Below, piece by piece: positions 9,319-18,192 of a stretch of 64,000 bases of DNA; positions within the stretch are counted from its first letter, which is position 1; every line of letters starts with the position of its first letter. A program made the translations under genes and the position numbers. The stretch is from Chthoniobacter flavus Ellin428. GTDB taxonomy: Bacteria > Verrucomicrobiota > Verrucomicrobiia > Chthoniobacterales > Chthoniobacteraceae. The notes beneath the pieces were generated by a model, which was given only the letters and a program-made list of their open reading frames with translations, was not told the origin of the DNA and did not search any database. The stretch is taken from contig NZ_ABVL01000001.1 in the NCBI RefSeq assembly GCF_000173075.1, positions 124,001-188,000 on the forward strand. Reading direction: 5' to 3'.

Positions 9319-10098
9319 TCACTCACGCCGCGCGATCAGCGTAAGCCGCGGCCACCACCAAACAATCTTCCCCTCTTCCTCGCCGAGGCGAAACGTTTCG
9401 CGCACTGAAGCCGGTGCATTCGCGATCAAATCCCGTACGGCTTTCCGATTTTCGGGCGAAGTCGCCGCGGTTTCAAAGTACCACTCGAGATCCGGCTGCT
9501 TGAACGTCTTCAACTCCGCGCTCTGCACGCGCAATCCGCTCGCTTCACACAACCGCGTCCACGCCCGCGGCGAGAGCAGCCGATGATGGCTCGGATCGCG
9601 ATGCTTCTCGACTTGATGCAGCCACTCCTCCGCTTCCTCGGCATCATCCGGCACGCTACCATCGATGAGCAAAAACCAGCCGCCCGGCCGCAGCACGCGA
9701 GCGGTCTCGCGAATGAACGATTCCGGTGAACTGAAGTGATGCGGCGCGACACGCGAAGTCACGAGATCGAAGCTGGCCTCGGCGTAGGGAAATTCTTCCG
9801 CCGGATGCTGGCGCGTCTCCACGCTCAGCCCGCGTTCCTGCGCCGCTTCACGCACGCGATCGAGCATCGGCGCGGCGAGATCGGTGCAGGTCACTTGATG
9901 CCCCAGGCTGGCGAGATACAAACCGGTGTGCCCCGCGCCCGTGGCGACATCGAGCACCTGTGCCACCGGCGGCAAATTGATTTTCTCGAGCCCCGCCTGA
10001 ACATCCGAGACATCCGCGAGAATGTGCGAGCGACCGTAGTTGCGGCTTTGCCGGGCGAATTGTTCCTGGGCAGCTTGCTGGACAGCATCGAGTTTCAT
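9319..10098 (-). CDS. SAM-dependent class I methyltransferase
   Basis: 259 residues with a UbiE/Methyltransf_11-type core: motif I VLDVATGAGHTGLYLA (about 48-63), the acidic strand-2 residue in CTDLAAPML, motif II/III FPYAEASFDLVTSR and RETARVLRPGGWFLLIDG. The N-terminal QFARQSRNYGRS segment is typical of YcgJ-like small-molecule methyltransferases. The methyl acceptor is unknown. It is a single gene, with no partner on either side. Confidence 0.85.
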   Translation of the reverse strand: MKLDAVQQAAQEQFARQSRNYGRSHILADVSDVQAGLEKINLPPVAQVLDVATGAGHTGLYLASLGHQVTCTDLAAPMLDRVREAAQERGLSVETRQHPAEEFPYAEASFDLVTSRVAPHHFSSPESFIRETARVLRPGGWFLLIDGSVPDDAEEAEEWLHQVEKHRDPSHHRLLSPRAWTRLCEASGLRVQSAELKTFKQPDLEWYFETAATSPENRKAVRDLIANAPASVRETFRLGEEEGKIVWWWPRLTLIARRE

Positions 10099-10165
10099 GC
10101 GCGTAGAGTCCGCCTCACCAACGCTGCGGGCAAGCGGGGGAATTTCTAAAACTTCCGCCGCCCTT

Positions 10166-10612
10166 TCACTCGCCTGGCTTCGGCACGAAATTTCGAAAGA
10201 AGTTCTTCGTCAGAAAAACATCCCCTGATCGCTCGAACCCAAATTTCTCGTAGAGCGTATGCGCATCGCGCGTGGCGAGGATTTGCCGGACATCCGCAAT
10301 CTCCGGGTGCGTCACCACCGCCTCGACCAAGGCTTTGCCAAGCCCCGTGCCGCGGTGCGCTTCATCGATCACCACGTCGCAGATCCAGGCGATGGTCACC
10401 CCATCGGTCACGATGCGGGCGAAGCCGACCAACGCACCGCGATAATACGCGGCGACGCTGATCGAACGCGCGATGGATTTCTCGATGGCCTCGCGCGGCC
10501 GTTGCGCGGCCCAATACGTGCCGTGCAGCAATCGCTCCACAGCCTCGAGATCGAGGCGCGTGGGATCGTCGGAGATTTCGTACTCGCCGTGAGTGCGCGT
10601 AAAGGCGGACAC
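10166..10612 (-). CDS. GNAT-family N-acetyltransferase
   Basis: 148 residues with the GNAT fold: VGFARIVTDGV, then ICDVVIDEAHRGTGLGKAL, which contains the acetyl-CoA pyrophosphate loop (R/Q-x-x-G-x-G/A type, here RGTGLG), and a C-terminal LYEKFGF motif. The GTG at 10612 was chosen as start because the frame further upstream is only the shadow of the preceding gene. The start lies 14 bases after the stop of the unknown gene at 10627-11286, so the two are probably co-transcribed. The substrate is unknown. Confidence 0.85.
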   Translation of the reverse strand: MSAFTRTHGEYEISDDPTRLDLEAVERLLHGTYWAAQRPREAIEKSIARSISVAAYYRGALVGFARIVTDGVTIAWICDVVIDEAHRGTGLGKALVEAVVTHPEIADVRQILATRDAHTLYEKFGFERSGDVFLTKNFFRNFVPKPGE

Positions 10613-10626
10613 AGTCGCCCGGGAAT

Positions 10627-11286
10627 TTAGACCCGCTCGCGGAGCGGCTCGAACCCGAGATCGAAAATGTTCACCGCATTTTCCATCATCGTCATGATGC
10701 TCATGAGGAAGGTCTCCCAATCCTGCAAATTGGTGAACTGCGTGTCCCACATGACGAAAACGGAATCCGGCACGGCGTTCGACTGCTCGATGAGCACGCG
10801 GATTTCCTTTTCCCAATCGGCGATCTGCACGTAGCCGAGCGTGGCCGGCCGGCCGACGAGCGGGCTGTAAGAAAAATGCCCAAGCCAGCCGTCGCGTTCC
10901 TCGGTGGTCGGGAACTTGGCGTGCACGTGGGTGGAGAGCGCGGTGACCGTGGTCTCCGGGAAATCCATGAGCGCGTAGAAACGCTGCAGGGTCTGCTGGA
11001 TGATCGTCCAATCGCCGGCCGTGCGGGCATTGCGCACACCGACCTTGATGCGATCGGCGGTCCGGCTGAGCGTGCCATTCTCGCCGAAGAACTGGGCGGA
11101 CAGCTCGTAGCCATAGAGTTCGTCCCACTTCTTGAGACGAATTTGATCGGGGCGCAGGCCAATGCCCTTGTTCGGGTCACAAACCTTCGCGCCGAAATCT
11201 TCGAGGTCCGCCTGCTTGAAACCAAGCGGGGCGGCAAAGGGCACGTCCACGTGGACGCCAAAAATATCAATGGGCACTACTTCCAT
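10627..11286 (-). CDS. Hypothetical protein, 219 residues
   Basis: Not recognised. It is a soluble alpha/beta-looking protein without a signal peptide or membrane helix. It has a start on the minus strand at 11286 and codon use like its neighbours. Possible landmarks are ADRIKVGVRNARTAGDW, a THVHAKFPTTEERD segment and an acidic, Met-rich C-terminal helix. It lies directly upstream of the GNAT gene and downstream of a small helical protein on the same strand. Confidence 0.7.
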   Translation of the reverse strand: MEVVPIDIFGVHVDVPFAAPLGFKQADLEDFGAKVCDPNKGIGLRPDQIRLKKWDELYGYELSAQFFGENGTLSRTADRIKVGVRNARTAGDWTIIQQTLQRFYALMDFPETTVTALSTHVHAKFPTTEERDGWLGHFSYSPLVGRPATLGYVQIADWEKEIRVLIEQSNAVPDSVFVMWDTQFTNLQDWETFLMSIMTMMENAVNIFDLGFEPLRERV

Positions 11287-11352
11287 GCGATCGGGAAAAT
11301 AAGCGGAGGCGCGTATTTTGCCACGCTGATTTTCTCAGCGGGCGCAGATACT

Positions 11353-11691
11353 TCAGATCCCCATGTTGGAAAGCGTGACGGCGAGGCGATCGACGATCTG
11401 GACGAGCCGCGGATGCGAGGCCTCGAAGTCGCGGACGGAGGCGGCGAGCCCTTCGACCGCCTGGGCGGCTTGCTCGGGCTGCTCCCCGCGGTGCACGGCC
11501 GCCTGGACGGCCGCATCGGCGCTGCCAGTGATCTGTTGCGCAGACTCGCTATGCGTTTTGACGAGCGGCGCCACTTCGGCCTTCAACCCAGCCAGCAAAT
11601 CGAGCAATTCCTGCCGCGTGCCGTCCGGGATATTGGCGGCGCTGCGCAGAGTCGCTTCGATTTGGGCAATACGTTCGGGGATCATGTCCAT
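11353..11691 (-). CDS. Small helical protein, possibly DUF4404-like
   Basis: 112 residues predicted almost entirely helical, with heptad-like spacing (IAQIEATLRS, LLDLLAGLKAEV, VRDFEASHPRLVQIVDRL). The C-terminal SHPRLVQIVDRLAVTLSNMGI resembles small DUF4404-type proteins, but this match is from memory and weak. It has no signal peptide. It is transcribed toward the hypothetical/GNAT pair, separated from it by 66 bases. Confidence 0.65.
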   Translation of the reverse strand: MDMIPERIAQIEATLRSAANIPDGTRQELLDLLAGLKAEVAPLVKTHSESAQQITGSADAAVQAAVHRGEQPEQAAQAVEGLAASVRDFEASHPRLVQIVDRLAVTLSNMGI

Positions 11692-11751
11692 GCGTAGAAA
11701 CCTATAGCTCCAAGTGAGGCACTCGCCAACTGTCGCGAGCGCGGATGAATC

Positions 11752-13140
11752 TTAAATATGGATCGCGTGGCCCGCGGCGACTTCGACGGCTTCCTTCACG
11801 CCTTCGCTGAGCGTCGGGTGCGCGTGGATCGTTTCTTCGATCTCGTCGATCGTGGCCTCGAGGGTGATGGCCAGGCCAAGCTCAGCGATCATCTCCGTGG
11901 CTTCGGAGCCGATGATGTGCGCGCCGAGGATTTCGCCGTGCGGTTCACCGACGATGAGTTTCACAAAGCCGTCGGGCTCGCCGATGGCGCGGGCCTTGCC
12001 CAGCGCCATGAACGGGAATTTGCCGACTTTGTACTTCAGGCCCTTTTCCTTGGCCGCGCGTTCGGTGAGACCAACGCTCGCGACTTGCGGCTGGCAGTAG
12101 GTGCAACCCGGAAAGGTGGTGACCTTCTTCGGCTGGTGTTTCGGATCGAACATCCCTTCCACCGCCTGCACGGCTTCGTAGCTGGCGACGTGCGCGAGCC
12201 ACGGCGGCCCAATGATGTCGCCCGCGGCGTAAACGCCGGGCACGCTGGTCTGGTAACGGTCGTCCGTCTTGAGATAGCCCTTCACGAGCTCGAACTTGAG
12301 TGAGCCGCCGGGCAGCACCGGCGAAACGCCGATGGCCACGAGCGCGGTCTCGGCCTCGATGACCTTTTCCACGTTCTTCGCGTCGGCGACGGTGATCTTC
12401 ACCCCCGAATCGCTCACCTCGGTCTTGGTCGTCTTGTGATTCGTGAGGACGGTGATGCCCTGTTTGGCGAACGACTTCTCCAGCGCCTGCGACACTTCGG
12501 TGTCTTCGACGGGGAGCAGATTCGGCAGCATCTCGACGACGGTCACTTTCGTGCCGTAGGCATTAAAGAAATAGGCGAACTCCACGCCGATGGCGCCGGC
12601 GCCGATGATGATCATCGATTTCGGCTGGTGGGGCAGCGCGAGCGCTTCCTTCGAGCCGATGACCGTGGTGCCTTTAAAATCGAGGCCCGGCAGCGGACGC
12701 GACACGCAACCCGTGGCGATGAGCACGTTCTTCGCCGTGTGCGTCTCGGTCTTGCCGTCGGCGGATTTCACCTTCACCTCGCCCGCCTTGTCCATCGAGG
12801 CTTCGCCGCGGAGGTTATCGATCTTGTTCTTCTTAAAGAGAAAGTCGACACCCGCGCTGCCCTTTTCGGACACGGTGCGGGAGCGCTTGAAGATGGCGTC
12901 CCAATCGTAGCTCAGGCCCTCGATCTTGAAGCCAAATTCCGCCGCGCGGTGCTTCATGGTGTGAAAGAGCTCGGCGTTCTTGAGGAGCGCCTTGGTGGGA
13001 ATGCAGCCGTAGTTGTTGCAGGTGCCGCCGGTGCGGTCCTTGTCGACACAGGCGACTTTTTTGCCCAGTTGCGCCGCCTTGATGGCAGCGACGTAGCCGG
13101 CCGGACCGGCGCCGATGACGATGAGATCGTAGTTGGCCAT
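11752..13140 (-). CDS. lpdA: Dihydrolipoyl dehydrogenase (E3)
   Basis: Flavoprotein that re-oxidises dihydrolipoamide with NAD+ in 2-oxoacid dehydrogenase complexes. The 462 residues contain the FAD-binding GAGPAG at 10-15, the redox disulfide C41-x4-C46 in GGTCNNYGCIPTK, the NAD-binding GAGAIGVEFAYFF, the second FAD element YAAGDI, and the C-terminal HAHPTLSEG with the active-site His-Glu pair. The ATG at 13140 begins MANYDLIVIG; a longer frame upstream is not needed. It is divergent from pdhA across a 523-base spacer packed with inverted repeats. Confidence 0.95.
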   Translation of the reverse strand: MANYDLIVIGAGPAGYVAAIKAAQLGKKVACVDKDRTGGTCNNYGCIPTKALLKNAELFHTMKHRAAEFGFKIEGLSYDWDAIFKRSRTVSEKGSAGVDFLFKKNKIDNLRGEASMDKAGEVKVKSADGKTETHTAKNVLIATGCVSRPLPGLDFKGTTVIGSKEALALPHQPKSMIIIGAGAIGVEFAYFFNAYGTKVTVVEMLPNLLPVEDTEVSQALEKSFAKQGITVLTNHKTTKTEVSDSGVKITVADAKNVEKVIEAETALVAIGVSPVLPGGSLKFELVKGYLKTDDRYQTSVPGVYAAGDIIGPPWLAHVASYEAVQAVEGMFDPKHQPKKVTTFPGCTYCQPQVASVGLTERAAKEKGLKYKVGKFPFMALGKARAIGEPDGFVKLIVGEPHGEILGAHIIGSEATEMIAELGLAITLEATIDEIEETIHAHPTLSEGVKEAVEVAAGHAIHI

Positions 13141-13276
13141 AAAATCAGGAATGAAAAATCTAGCACAGCAGTCGAGCCACTGCCCGCTGCGAAAGCGTGC
13201 GAACATGCGGGCGCGACGGCAGGGGCGTCAAAAGGAAAAGTTGGGCAAAGATTCCGCCGCGGATCCAAAAACAAGT

Positions 13277-13510
13277 GAAACCACGAATGGACACGAATGA
13301 ACGCGAAGAGAAGATGGCGCGCCCCAGAGAGTGTCCCAAAACTCACCCCGCCAGAAGGGCGACCACGGATTACGCGGATTTCACGGATTCTCCGGCCTGC
13401 CCCAATTCTTAAAAATCCGTGAAATCCGCGTAATCCGTGGTCAAAACTCCCCCACCCGACTTCGGGCACATCCTCTTCCATTCGCGTCTCTTGGCACCCA
13501 TTCGTGGTCA
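13277..13510. repeat. Outer arms of nested inverted repeat
   Basis: The left arm at about 13277-13312 (core CCACGAATGGACACGAATG) and the right arm at about 13474-13510 are imperfect reverse complements. They enclose a second, perfect palindrome at 13361-13442. The arm belongs to the same family as 672-755. The structure fills much of the lpdA-pdhA divergent promoter region. Confidence 0.75.
13361..13442. repeat. Inner perfect 29-bp inverted repeat
   Basis: Bases 13361-13389 and 13414-13442 are perfect reverse complements (core CCACGGATTACGCGGATTTC) with a 24-base loop. The arm has a 9-base period (GGATTACGC, GGATTTCAC, GGATT). It lies inside the outer palindrome, between the divergent lpdA and pdhA genes. 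Confidence 0.88.
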
Positions 13511-13663
13511 AAATGACCGATTCTGGCAAATTGGCGGCACCGATGATCAAAAATTGCGCACTTAAGGCGCATGAACTGTTGATTTTACGGCGCAAAACTA
13601 TTGAGAGTTGCACAATTCACGACACGCGATTACATCAGACAGCCGCTCTTGCAGCCTCCCAAT

Positions 13664-14740
13664 ATGGAAACAGCCGTTAAAGCCAAAGATTACGCCTCCG
13701 CGCCCATCAACTCCAAGCTCTCGAAAGAGCAGAAGTTGGACTTGCTGCGCGGCATGTTGCGCATCCGACGCTTCGAACAGGAGGCGCTGAAGCAATACAA
13801 CAGCGCGAAGATGGGGGGCTTTCTCCATCTTTACATCGGCCAGGAATCGGTCGCGATGGGCGCCTGCTCGCTGATGGGCGACAACGACCACGTCATCACG
13901 GCGTATCGCTGCCACGGCCACGCCCTCGCGGTCGGCATGGCGATGAATGAATGCATGGCCGAGCTCTTCGGCAAGGCCACCGGCTGCTCGAAAGGCAAAG
14001 GCGGCTCGATGCACTTCTTCGCGCCGGACAAGAATTTCTGGGGCGGCCACGGCATCGTCGGCGGCCAGACTCCGCTGGGCCTCGGCCTCGCTTATGGCTT
14101 GAAATACAAGGGCCTCAAAGGCGCGGCGCTCTGCTTCCTCGGCGATGGCGCCGTGAACCAGGGTTGCTTCTACGAGTCGCTGAACATGGCCTCCCTGTTC
14201 GAGCTTCCGGTCGTCTACATCATTGAGAACAACAAATACTCGATGGGAACGAGCCTGGAGCGTTCTTCCGTTGTCAAAGATTGCCTCGCCCAACGCGGCG
14301 AGGCTTTTCTTGTCGATTGGGCGCAGGCGGGCGGCGAAGACATCTACGAGGTCCGCGCCACGGTGCAGACGGCCATTGAACGCGCGCACAACAGCTCCAA
14401 GCCGACCATCCTCGAGCTCGACACCTATCGTTACTACGGCCACTCCGTCGCCGATGCGAACCACAAGGGCGGCTATCGTCCGAACGACGAGATTGAGACT
14501 TACAAGAAGGACCACGACCCCATCCAGCTCTTCAAGCGCCGGCTCATTGGCGAAGGCCTCCTCACCGAGGAAGAATTCGAGAAGTTGAGCGAAGACGCCA
14601 AGACCGAGGCCAAGGCCAGCGTGCAATACGCCGAAGACAGTCCGCTGCCGGAAGACGGCGCCATTTTCGAGGATGTCTATTTCGAGGTCGATCGCCAGAC
14701 CGAAGCGGGCCGCACGGGCAAACACTTTTTCCACGATTGA
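13664..14740 (+). CDS. pdhA: Pyruvate dehydrogenase E1 component, alpha subunit
   Basis: The thiamine-diphosphate-dependent E1 decarboxylates pyruvate and acetylates the lipoyl group of E2. The 358 residues show the TPP/Mg motif GDGAVNQG (160-167) ending in IIENN, the GGHGIVGGQ segment near 127-135 and the YYGHSVAD loop. Length is typical of the heterotetrameric alpha subunit. The ATG at 13664 gives the best start; an earlier in-frame ATG at 13601 lies in the repeat-rich leader. It is the first gene of pdhA-pdhB-pdhC, three bases before pdhB. Confidence 0.95.
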   Translation: METAVKAKDYASAPINSKLSKEQKLDLLRGMLRIRRFEQEALKQYNSAKMGGFLHLYIGQESVAMGACSLMGDNDHVITAYRCHGHALAVGMAMNECMAELFGKATGCSKGKGGSMHFFAPDKNFWGGHGIVGGQTPLGLGLAYGLKYKGLKGAALCFLGDGAVNQGCFYESLNMASLFELPVVYIIENNKYSMGTSLERSSVVKDCLAQRGEAFLVDWAQAGGEDIYEVRATVQTAIERAHNSSKPTILELDTYRYYGHSVADANHKGGYRPNDEIETYKKDHDPIQLFKRRLIGEGLLTEEEFEKLSEDAKTEAKASVQYAEDSPLPEDGAIFEDVYFEVDRQTEAGRTGKHFFHD

Positions 14741-14743
14741 TCC

Positions 14744-15718
14744 ATGGCACTCATTGAATATCGCGACGCACTGAACCAAGCCTTCGCCGAGGAAATCGAG
14801 CGCGACTCGAATGTCGTCCTCATGGGCGAGGAAGTCGCCCAGTACGACGGCGCTTATAAAGTGACCAAGGGGCTGTGGAAGCAGTTTGGCGACAAGCGCG
14901 TGGTCGACACGCCCATTTCCGAAGCCGCCTTCATCGGCATGGGCATCGGCGCCAGCATGCTCGGCCTGCGGCCGGTCATCGAGCTGATGTTCTGGAGCTT
15001 CTGCACCGTGGCTTACGATCAAATCGTGAATAACGCCGCGCAGATTCGCTACATGAGCGGCGGCCTGATCAATTGCCCGATCGTCATTCGCGGCCCAGCG
15101 AACGGCGGCACCAACGTCGGCGCCACGCACTCGCACACCCCGGAAAACTGGCTCGCCAATATCCCCGGCCTCAAGGTCGTGAGCGCCGCAACGCCGTACG
15201 ACGCGAAAGGCCTGATGAAGACGGCCATTCGCGACAACGATCCGGTGATGTTCATGGAGAACACGCTCCTCTACGGCGAGAAGGGCGAAGTGCCGGAGGA
15301 AGAATATCTCATCCCGCTCGGCAAAGCCGACATCAAGAAGGAGGGCAAGGACGTGACGCTCATCGCCCACGGTCGCGCCGCGCTCACCGCGCTGAAGGCC
15401 GCCGAGTTGCTCGCCGCCGAGCACGATATCGATGCCGAAGTCATCGACCTGCGCAGCATTCGTCCGCTCGATGAAGAGACCATCCTGGCCAGCGTCCGCA
15501 AGACGCACCGCGCGGTGCTCGTCGACGAGAACAAGCCGTTCTGTGGCGTCAGCGCCCAGATCGCCGCGATGCTTCAGGAAAAAGTTTTCGACGATCTCGA
15601 CGCGCCCGTGCTGCGCGTCACCTCGCTCGATGCCCCGGCGATCTATTCGCCGAAGGTCGAGCCGAAGCAGCTCCCGCGTCCGCAGGACGTGATCGCAAAG
15701 GTGCTGAGCATCTGCTAA
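14744..15718 (+). CDS. pdhB: Pyruvate dehydrogenase E1 component, beta subunit
   Basis: 324 residues, beta subunit of heterotetrameric E1. It shows the transketolase pyrimidine-domain motifs LMGEEVAQYDGAYKVTKGL and DTPISEAAFIGMGIGASMLG, plus the C-terminal transketolase domain with IDLRSIRPLDEETI and VDENKPFCGVSAQI. It starts three bases after pdhA stops, so the two subunits are made together. Relatives act on pyruvate or acetoin; the adjacent E2 and E3 favour pyruvate. Confidence 0.95.
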   Translation: MALIEYRDALNQAFAEEIERDSNVVLMGEEVAQYDGAYKVTKGLWKQFGDKRVVDTPISEAAFIGMGIGASMLGLRPVIELMFWSFCTVAYDQIVNNAAQIRYMSGGLINCPIVIRGPANGGTNVGATHSHTPENWLANIPGLKVVSAATPYDAKGLMKTAIRDNDPVMFMENTLLYGEKGEVPEEEYLIPLGKADIKKEGKDVTLIAHGRAALTALKAAELLAAEHDIDAEVIDLRSIRPLDEETILASVRKTHRAVLVDENKPFCGVSAQIAAMLQEKVFDDLDAPVLRVTSLDAPAIYSPKVEPKQLPRPQDVIAKVLSIC

Positions 15719-15741
15719 GGGCGCACACTGTCAGGACCAAG

Positions 15742-15765
15742 CCCCTTGGCTTGCCCCCCAAGGGG
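15742..15765. repeat. Small hairpin between pdhB and pdhC
   Basis: CCCCTTGG (15742-15749) pairs with CCAAGGGG (15758-15765) around an 8-base loop. No T run follows, so it looks like an attenuating or processing hairpin within the 174-base pdhB-pdhC spacer rather than a full terminator. Confidence 0.6.
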
Positions 15766-15892
15766 ACTGCAAAGAATTCGCGCGCCCTCTTTAGCAGCCG
15801 AGGGCAATTTAAACGCAGAGAGCGCTGAGTACTTGTCTCCCACCCGGACCGCCGCTTTAGTGCTCGGCTGTAACTTTCCAAATCATCCGAAC

Positions 15893-17164
15893 ATGGCCAT
15901 CTACATCGAAATGCCGAAGCTGAGCGACACCATGACCGAGGGCACGGTCGTGAAGTGGCGTAAGAACGAGGGAGACAAAGTGGAAACCGGCGACGTCATC
16001 GCGGAAATCGAGACCGACAAGGCAACGATGGAAATGGAAGCCTTCGACGACGGCATCCTCCACAAGCACCTCATCGCCGCAGGCGGCAAAGCCCCGGTCG
16101 GCGGCAAGATCGGCTTGCTGCTGCAAAAGGGCGAAAAGCCGCCGGCCGAAGGCGCACCCGTTCCCGAATCTCCCAAACCGAAAGCCGCCAAGGAAGAAAC
16201 CGCCGCGCCGGAGGCCGCCAGCCGGGCGAGCGCGAGCAAAGCGACCTCGGCGCCGGCTCCCACTCCCGCCGCGAAGACCGGTGAACGGGTGAAAGCCTCG
16301 CCGCTGGCCAAGAAGATCGCCAAAGAAAAGGGCGTGGAGCTCTCCGGCCTCGCCGGCACCGGCCCTGGCGGCCGTGTCGTGGCGAAAGACGTGGAAGGTG
16401 CTCCTGCCGGTGGCGCTTCCGCCGGAAAGGCCTCGGCTGCCACCCCCGTCGCCGCGATGCCGGCCGGTGCGGGCGACCAGAAGATCGCGCTCAGCGGCAT
16501 GCGCCGCGTCATTGCCGAACGCTTGCTCACCAGCAAGACGACGATCCCGCATTTCTACCTGAACATCGAAGTCGACGCCGGCCCGCTGATGAAATTCCGC
16601 GCCGAAGCGAACGCCGCCAGCGAGACCGCCGGTGGCCCGAAGTTCACGGTCAACGATTTCGTCCTCAAGGCGGTAATCGCCGCCGCGCAAAAAGTGCCTG
16701 CGGTGAATGCCAGCTTTGCCGGTGACTCCATCATTCAATACGCCAACATCCAGCTCAGCGTGGCCGTCGCCGTCGAGGAAGGCCTCGTCACGCCGGTCAT
16801 CCGCGAAGCGCAGAAGAAATCGCTGCGCGAGATCAGCGAAGCGGTCAAAGACCTCGCCACCCGCGCGCGCTCGAAAAAGCTCAAGCCCGACGAATACGCC
16901 GGCGGCACCATCACCGTCTCGAACCTCGGCAGCTACGGCATTGAAAGTTTCTCCGCGATCATCAACCCACCGCAATCGCTGATCATCAGCGTCGGCGCGA
17001 TCGTCAAGAAACCGGTCGTCAACGCCAAGGACGAGATCGTCGCCGGCCAGCGCATGGCCATCGGCCTGAGCGCCGATCACCGCGTCGTCGACGGCGCTGT
17101 CGGAGCGCAATACCTCGCCGAGCTACGGAAGCTGGTCGAGAGCCCGTATTTGCTGTTGCTGTAG
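15893..17164 (+). CDS. pdhC: Dihydrolipoamide acetyltransferase (E2)
   Basis: Core of the pyruvate dehydrogenase complex, transferring acetyl from lipoamide to CoA. Domain order in 423 residues: one lipoyl domain with the lipoylated lysine K43 in IETDKATMEME; an Ala/Pro-rich linker; a peripheral-subunit-binding domain (KASPLAKKIAKEKGVELSGL); another linker; and the CAT catalytic domain ending in DHRVVDGAVGAQYL with the active-site histidine. The ATG at 15893 starts MAIYIEMPKLSDTM; upstream sequence in frame is non-homologous. The 174-base gap from pdhB contains a hairpin. Confidence 0.95.
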   Translation: MAIYIEMPKLSDTMTEGTVVKWRKNEGDKVETGDVIAEIETDKATMEMEAFDDGILHKHLIAAGGKAPVGGKIGLLLQKGEKPPAEGAPVPESPKPKAAKEETAAPEAASRASASKATSAPAPTPAAKTGERVKASPLAKKIAKEKGVELSGLAGTGPGGRVVAKDVEGAPAGGASAGKASAATPVAAMPAGAGDQKIALSGMRRVIAERLLTSKTTIPHFYLNIEVDAGPLMKFRAEANAASETAGGPKFTVNDFVLKAVIAAAQKVPAVNASFAGDSIIQYANIQLSVAVAVEEGLVTPVIREAQKKSLREISEAVKDLATRARSKKLKPDEYAGGTITVSNLGSYGIESFSAIINPPQSLIISVGAIVKKPVVNAKDEIVAGQRMAIGLSADHRVVDGAVGAQYLAELRKLVESPYLLLL

Positions 17165-17175
17165 GCGATCCGCTC

Positions 17176-17597
17176 TTACTCCGCAAATGGCGCAAACAGC
17201 TCAAGCCGCTCGCCATTTCCGCGCCGATATACGAGGAAATCGCTGTCCAGCGTGAAGATTTTCGCTCCGGGTCTTTCCTCAGCAAACGCAACCAAGCAGG
17301 CATCGGCAAAAGACATGGGAACGTTCGCGTAGCGCTGCATGTAAGCGAGCGCACGTACCCAAAGCGTATTCGGCTCCGCGACAGAGCAAATGATGCCATT
17401 GCCAATCAAATCGTGAAGCCGGGCGACAGCCTCCGGATGTCGCCTCAAAAGAAAACAGGTTTCGCAAAGCACCGCTCCGCATGTCCACATTGGCGGAGCG
17501 ATTTTCTTCACTTGGTCCAAAGCCAGCGATGATGTTCCTCGCGACGATCCAGCAACGCGACGAGTGGACCTGCATCCGCCAGGATCAGGGCTGCCAC
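17176..17597 (-). pseudogene. PIN-domain (VapC-like) toxin, frameshifted
   Basis: Read from a GTG at 17597 the N-terminus is a good PIN start ([20 protein letters not shown], first catalytic aspartate), but the frame hits a stop after about 30 codons. Adding one G near 17523 (CTGGCTTT to CTGGGCTTT) joins it to ALDQVKKIAPPMW...ETCFLLRR...SFADACLVAFAEE...FTLDSDF, which carries the remaining acidic residues of a PIN nuclease. As sequenced the toxin is inactive. It may be a true loss or a one-base error. It overlaps the antitoxin end by 13 bases. Confidence 0.75.
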
Positions 17598-17836
17598 TGA
17601 CCGAACCCTTCCATGTATTTTGGATTGGTGGCCAGGTCGGTGACCCCGCTATCAAAACAGCCAATGGCCCCCATCTCCATCATGGCGTCGTAGAGCGATT
17701 TCCCCTCGGGAAGTGCGGGCAGTGCTTTGGCTAAAGCTTCCTGCACGACCTGCGCGGCCGGCACCTGTTGACGAGCGCTGGCAGCCGCCAACCTAGCGGC
17801 CAGGTCGTCGGTCAACTCGATCGTCAACGTGCTCAT
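17585..17836 (-). CDS. Antitoxin-like protein paired with PIN toxin
   Basis: 83 residues: [19 protein letters not shown] resembles ribbon-helix-helix antitoxins, with a helical [11 protein letters not shown] segment and a C-terminal tail (likely the toxin-binding part). The ATG at 17836 is preferred over an in-frame start 48 bases upstream because it begins the conserved strand. It precedes the PIN gene and overlaps it, the usual antitoxin-first order of type II modules. If the frameshift in the toxin is real, this is an orphan antitoxin. Confidence 0.75.
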   Translation of the reverse strand: MSTLTIELTDDLAARLAAASARQQVPAAQVVQEALAKALPALPEGKSLYDAMMEMGAIGCFDSGVTDLATNPKYMEGFGQWQP

Positions 17837-17887
17837 ACCGGAAGAATGCCATGGCCGTGAAGATGTCGCAAGCCGCACGCGCACACA

Positions 17888-18140
17888 TTAGGCGGCGTCG
17901 AACCCCGGAATACTCGTCGCCTCCGCTGAGCCGAAGGTGCTCGTATCCATGCCGAGGCGGCGGAGCATCTGCACGTAGAGATTGCTGAGTGGCGGCGGGG
18001 CTTTGCGGGTCGAAGGCCAGGTGCTGGCCGTGTTTGAAACCGCCGCCCGCGAGGACAATCGGCATGTTCCGCGCGTCGTGACTGGAGGAGTTGCCGAGGT
18101 CGAACCGTCGAGGACCATGGTGCGCTCGAGCTCCGATTCG
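17888..18140 (-). pseudogene. 3' remnant of a DUF1552 gene
   Basis: About 80 codons of the C-terminus of a DUF1552 protein, a family paired with cytochrome-type DUF1592 proteins in Planctomycetota and Verrucomicrobiota. Pieces in three frames join into one: [10 protein letters not shown], then [30 protein letters not shown], then [20 protein letters not shown] and a normal stop. Two one-base indels (a missing A near 18080, an extra C near 18010) would restore it. Nothing recognisable of the family remains beyond about 18140, so the gene is truncated as well. Confidence 0.7.
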
Positions 18141-18192
18141 ATGCAAATCGCAGTGGATCGACCATACGTAAAGGCGTATAGCCAAGTTATTT

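Noticed and set aside
10613-11128. N-terminal extension of the GNAT gene
   Set aside because: It overlaps the neighbouring unknown gene in another frame, and GNAT similarity starts after the GTG at 10612.
13598-15508. 636-codon open frame opposite pdhA/pdhB
   Set aside because: It is an antisense shadow of two well-supported enzymes, with Val/Ala/Leu/Arg-rich composition and no family features.
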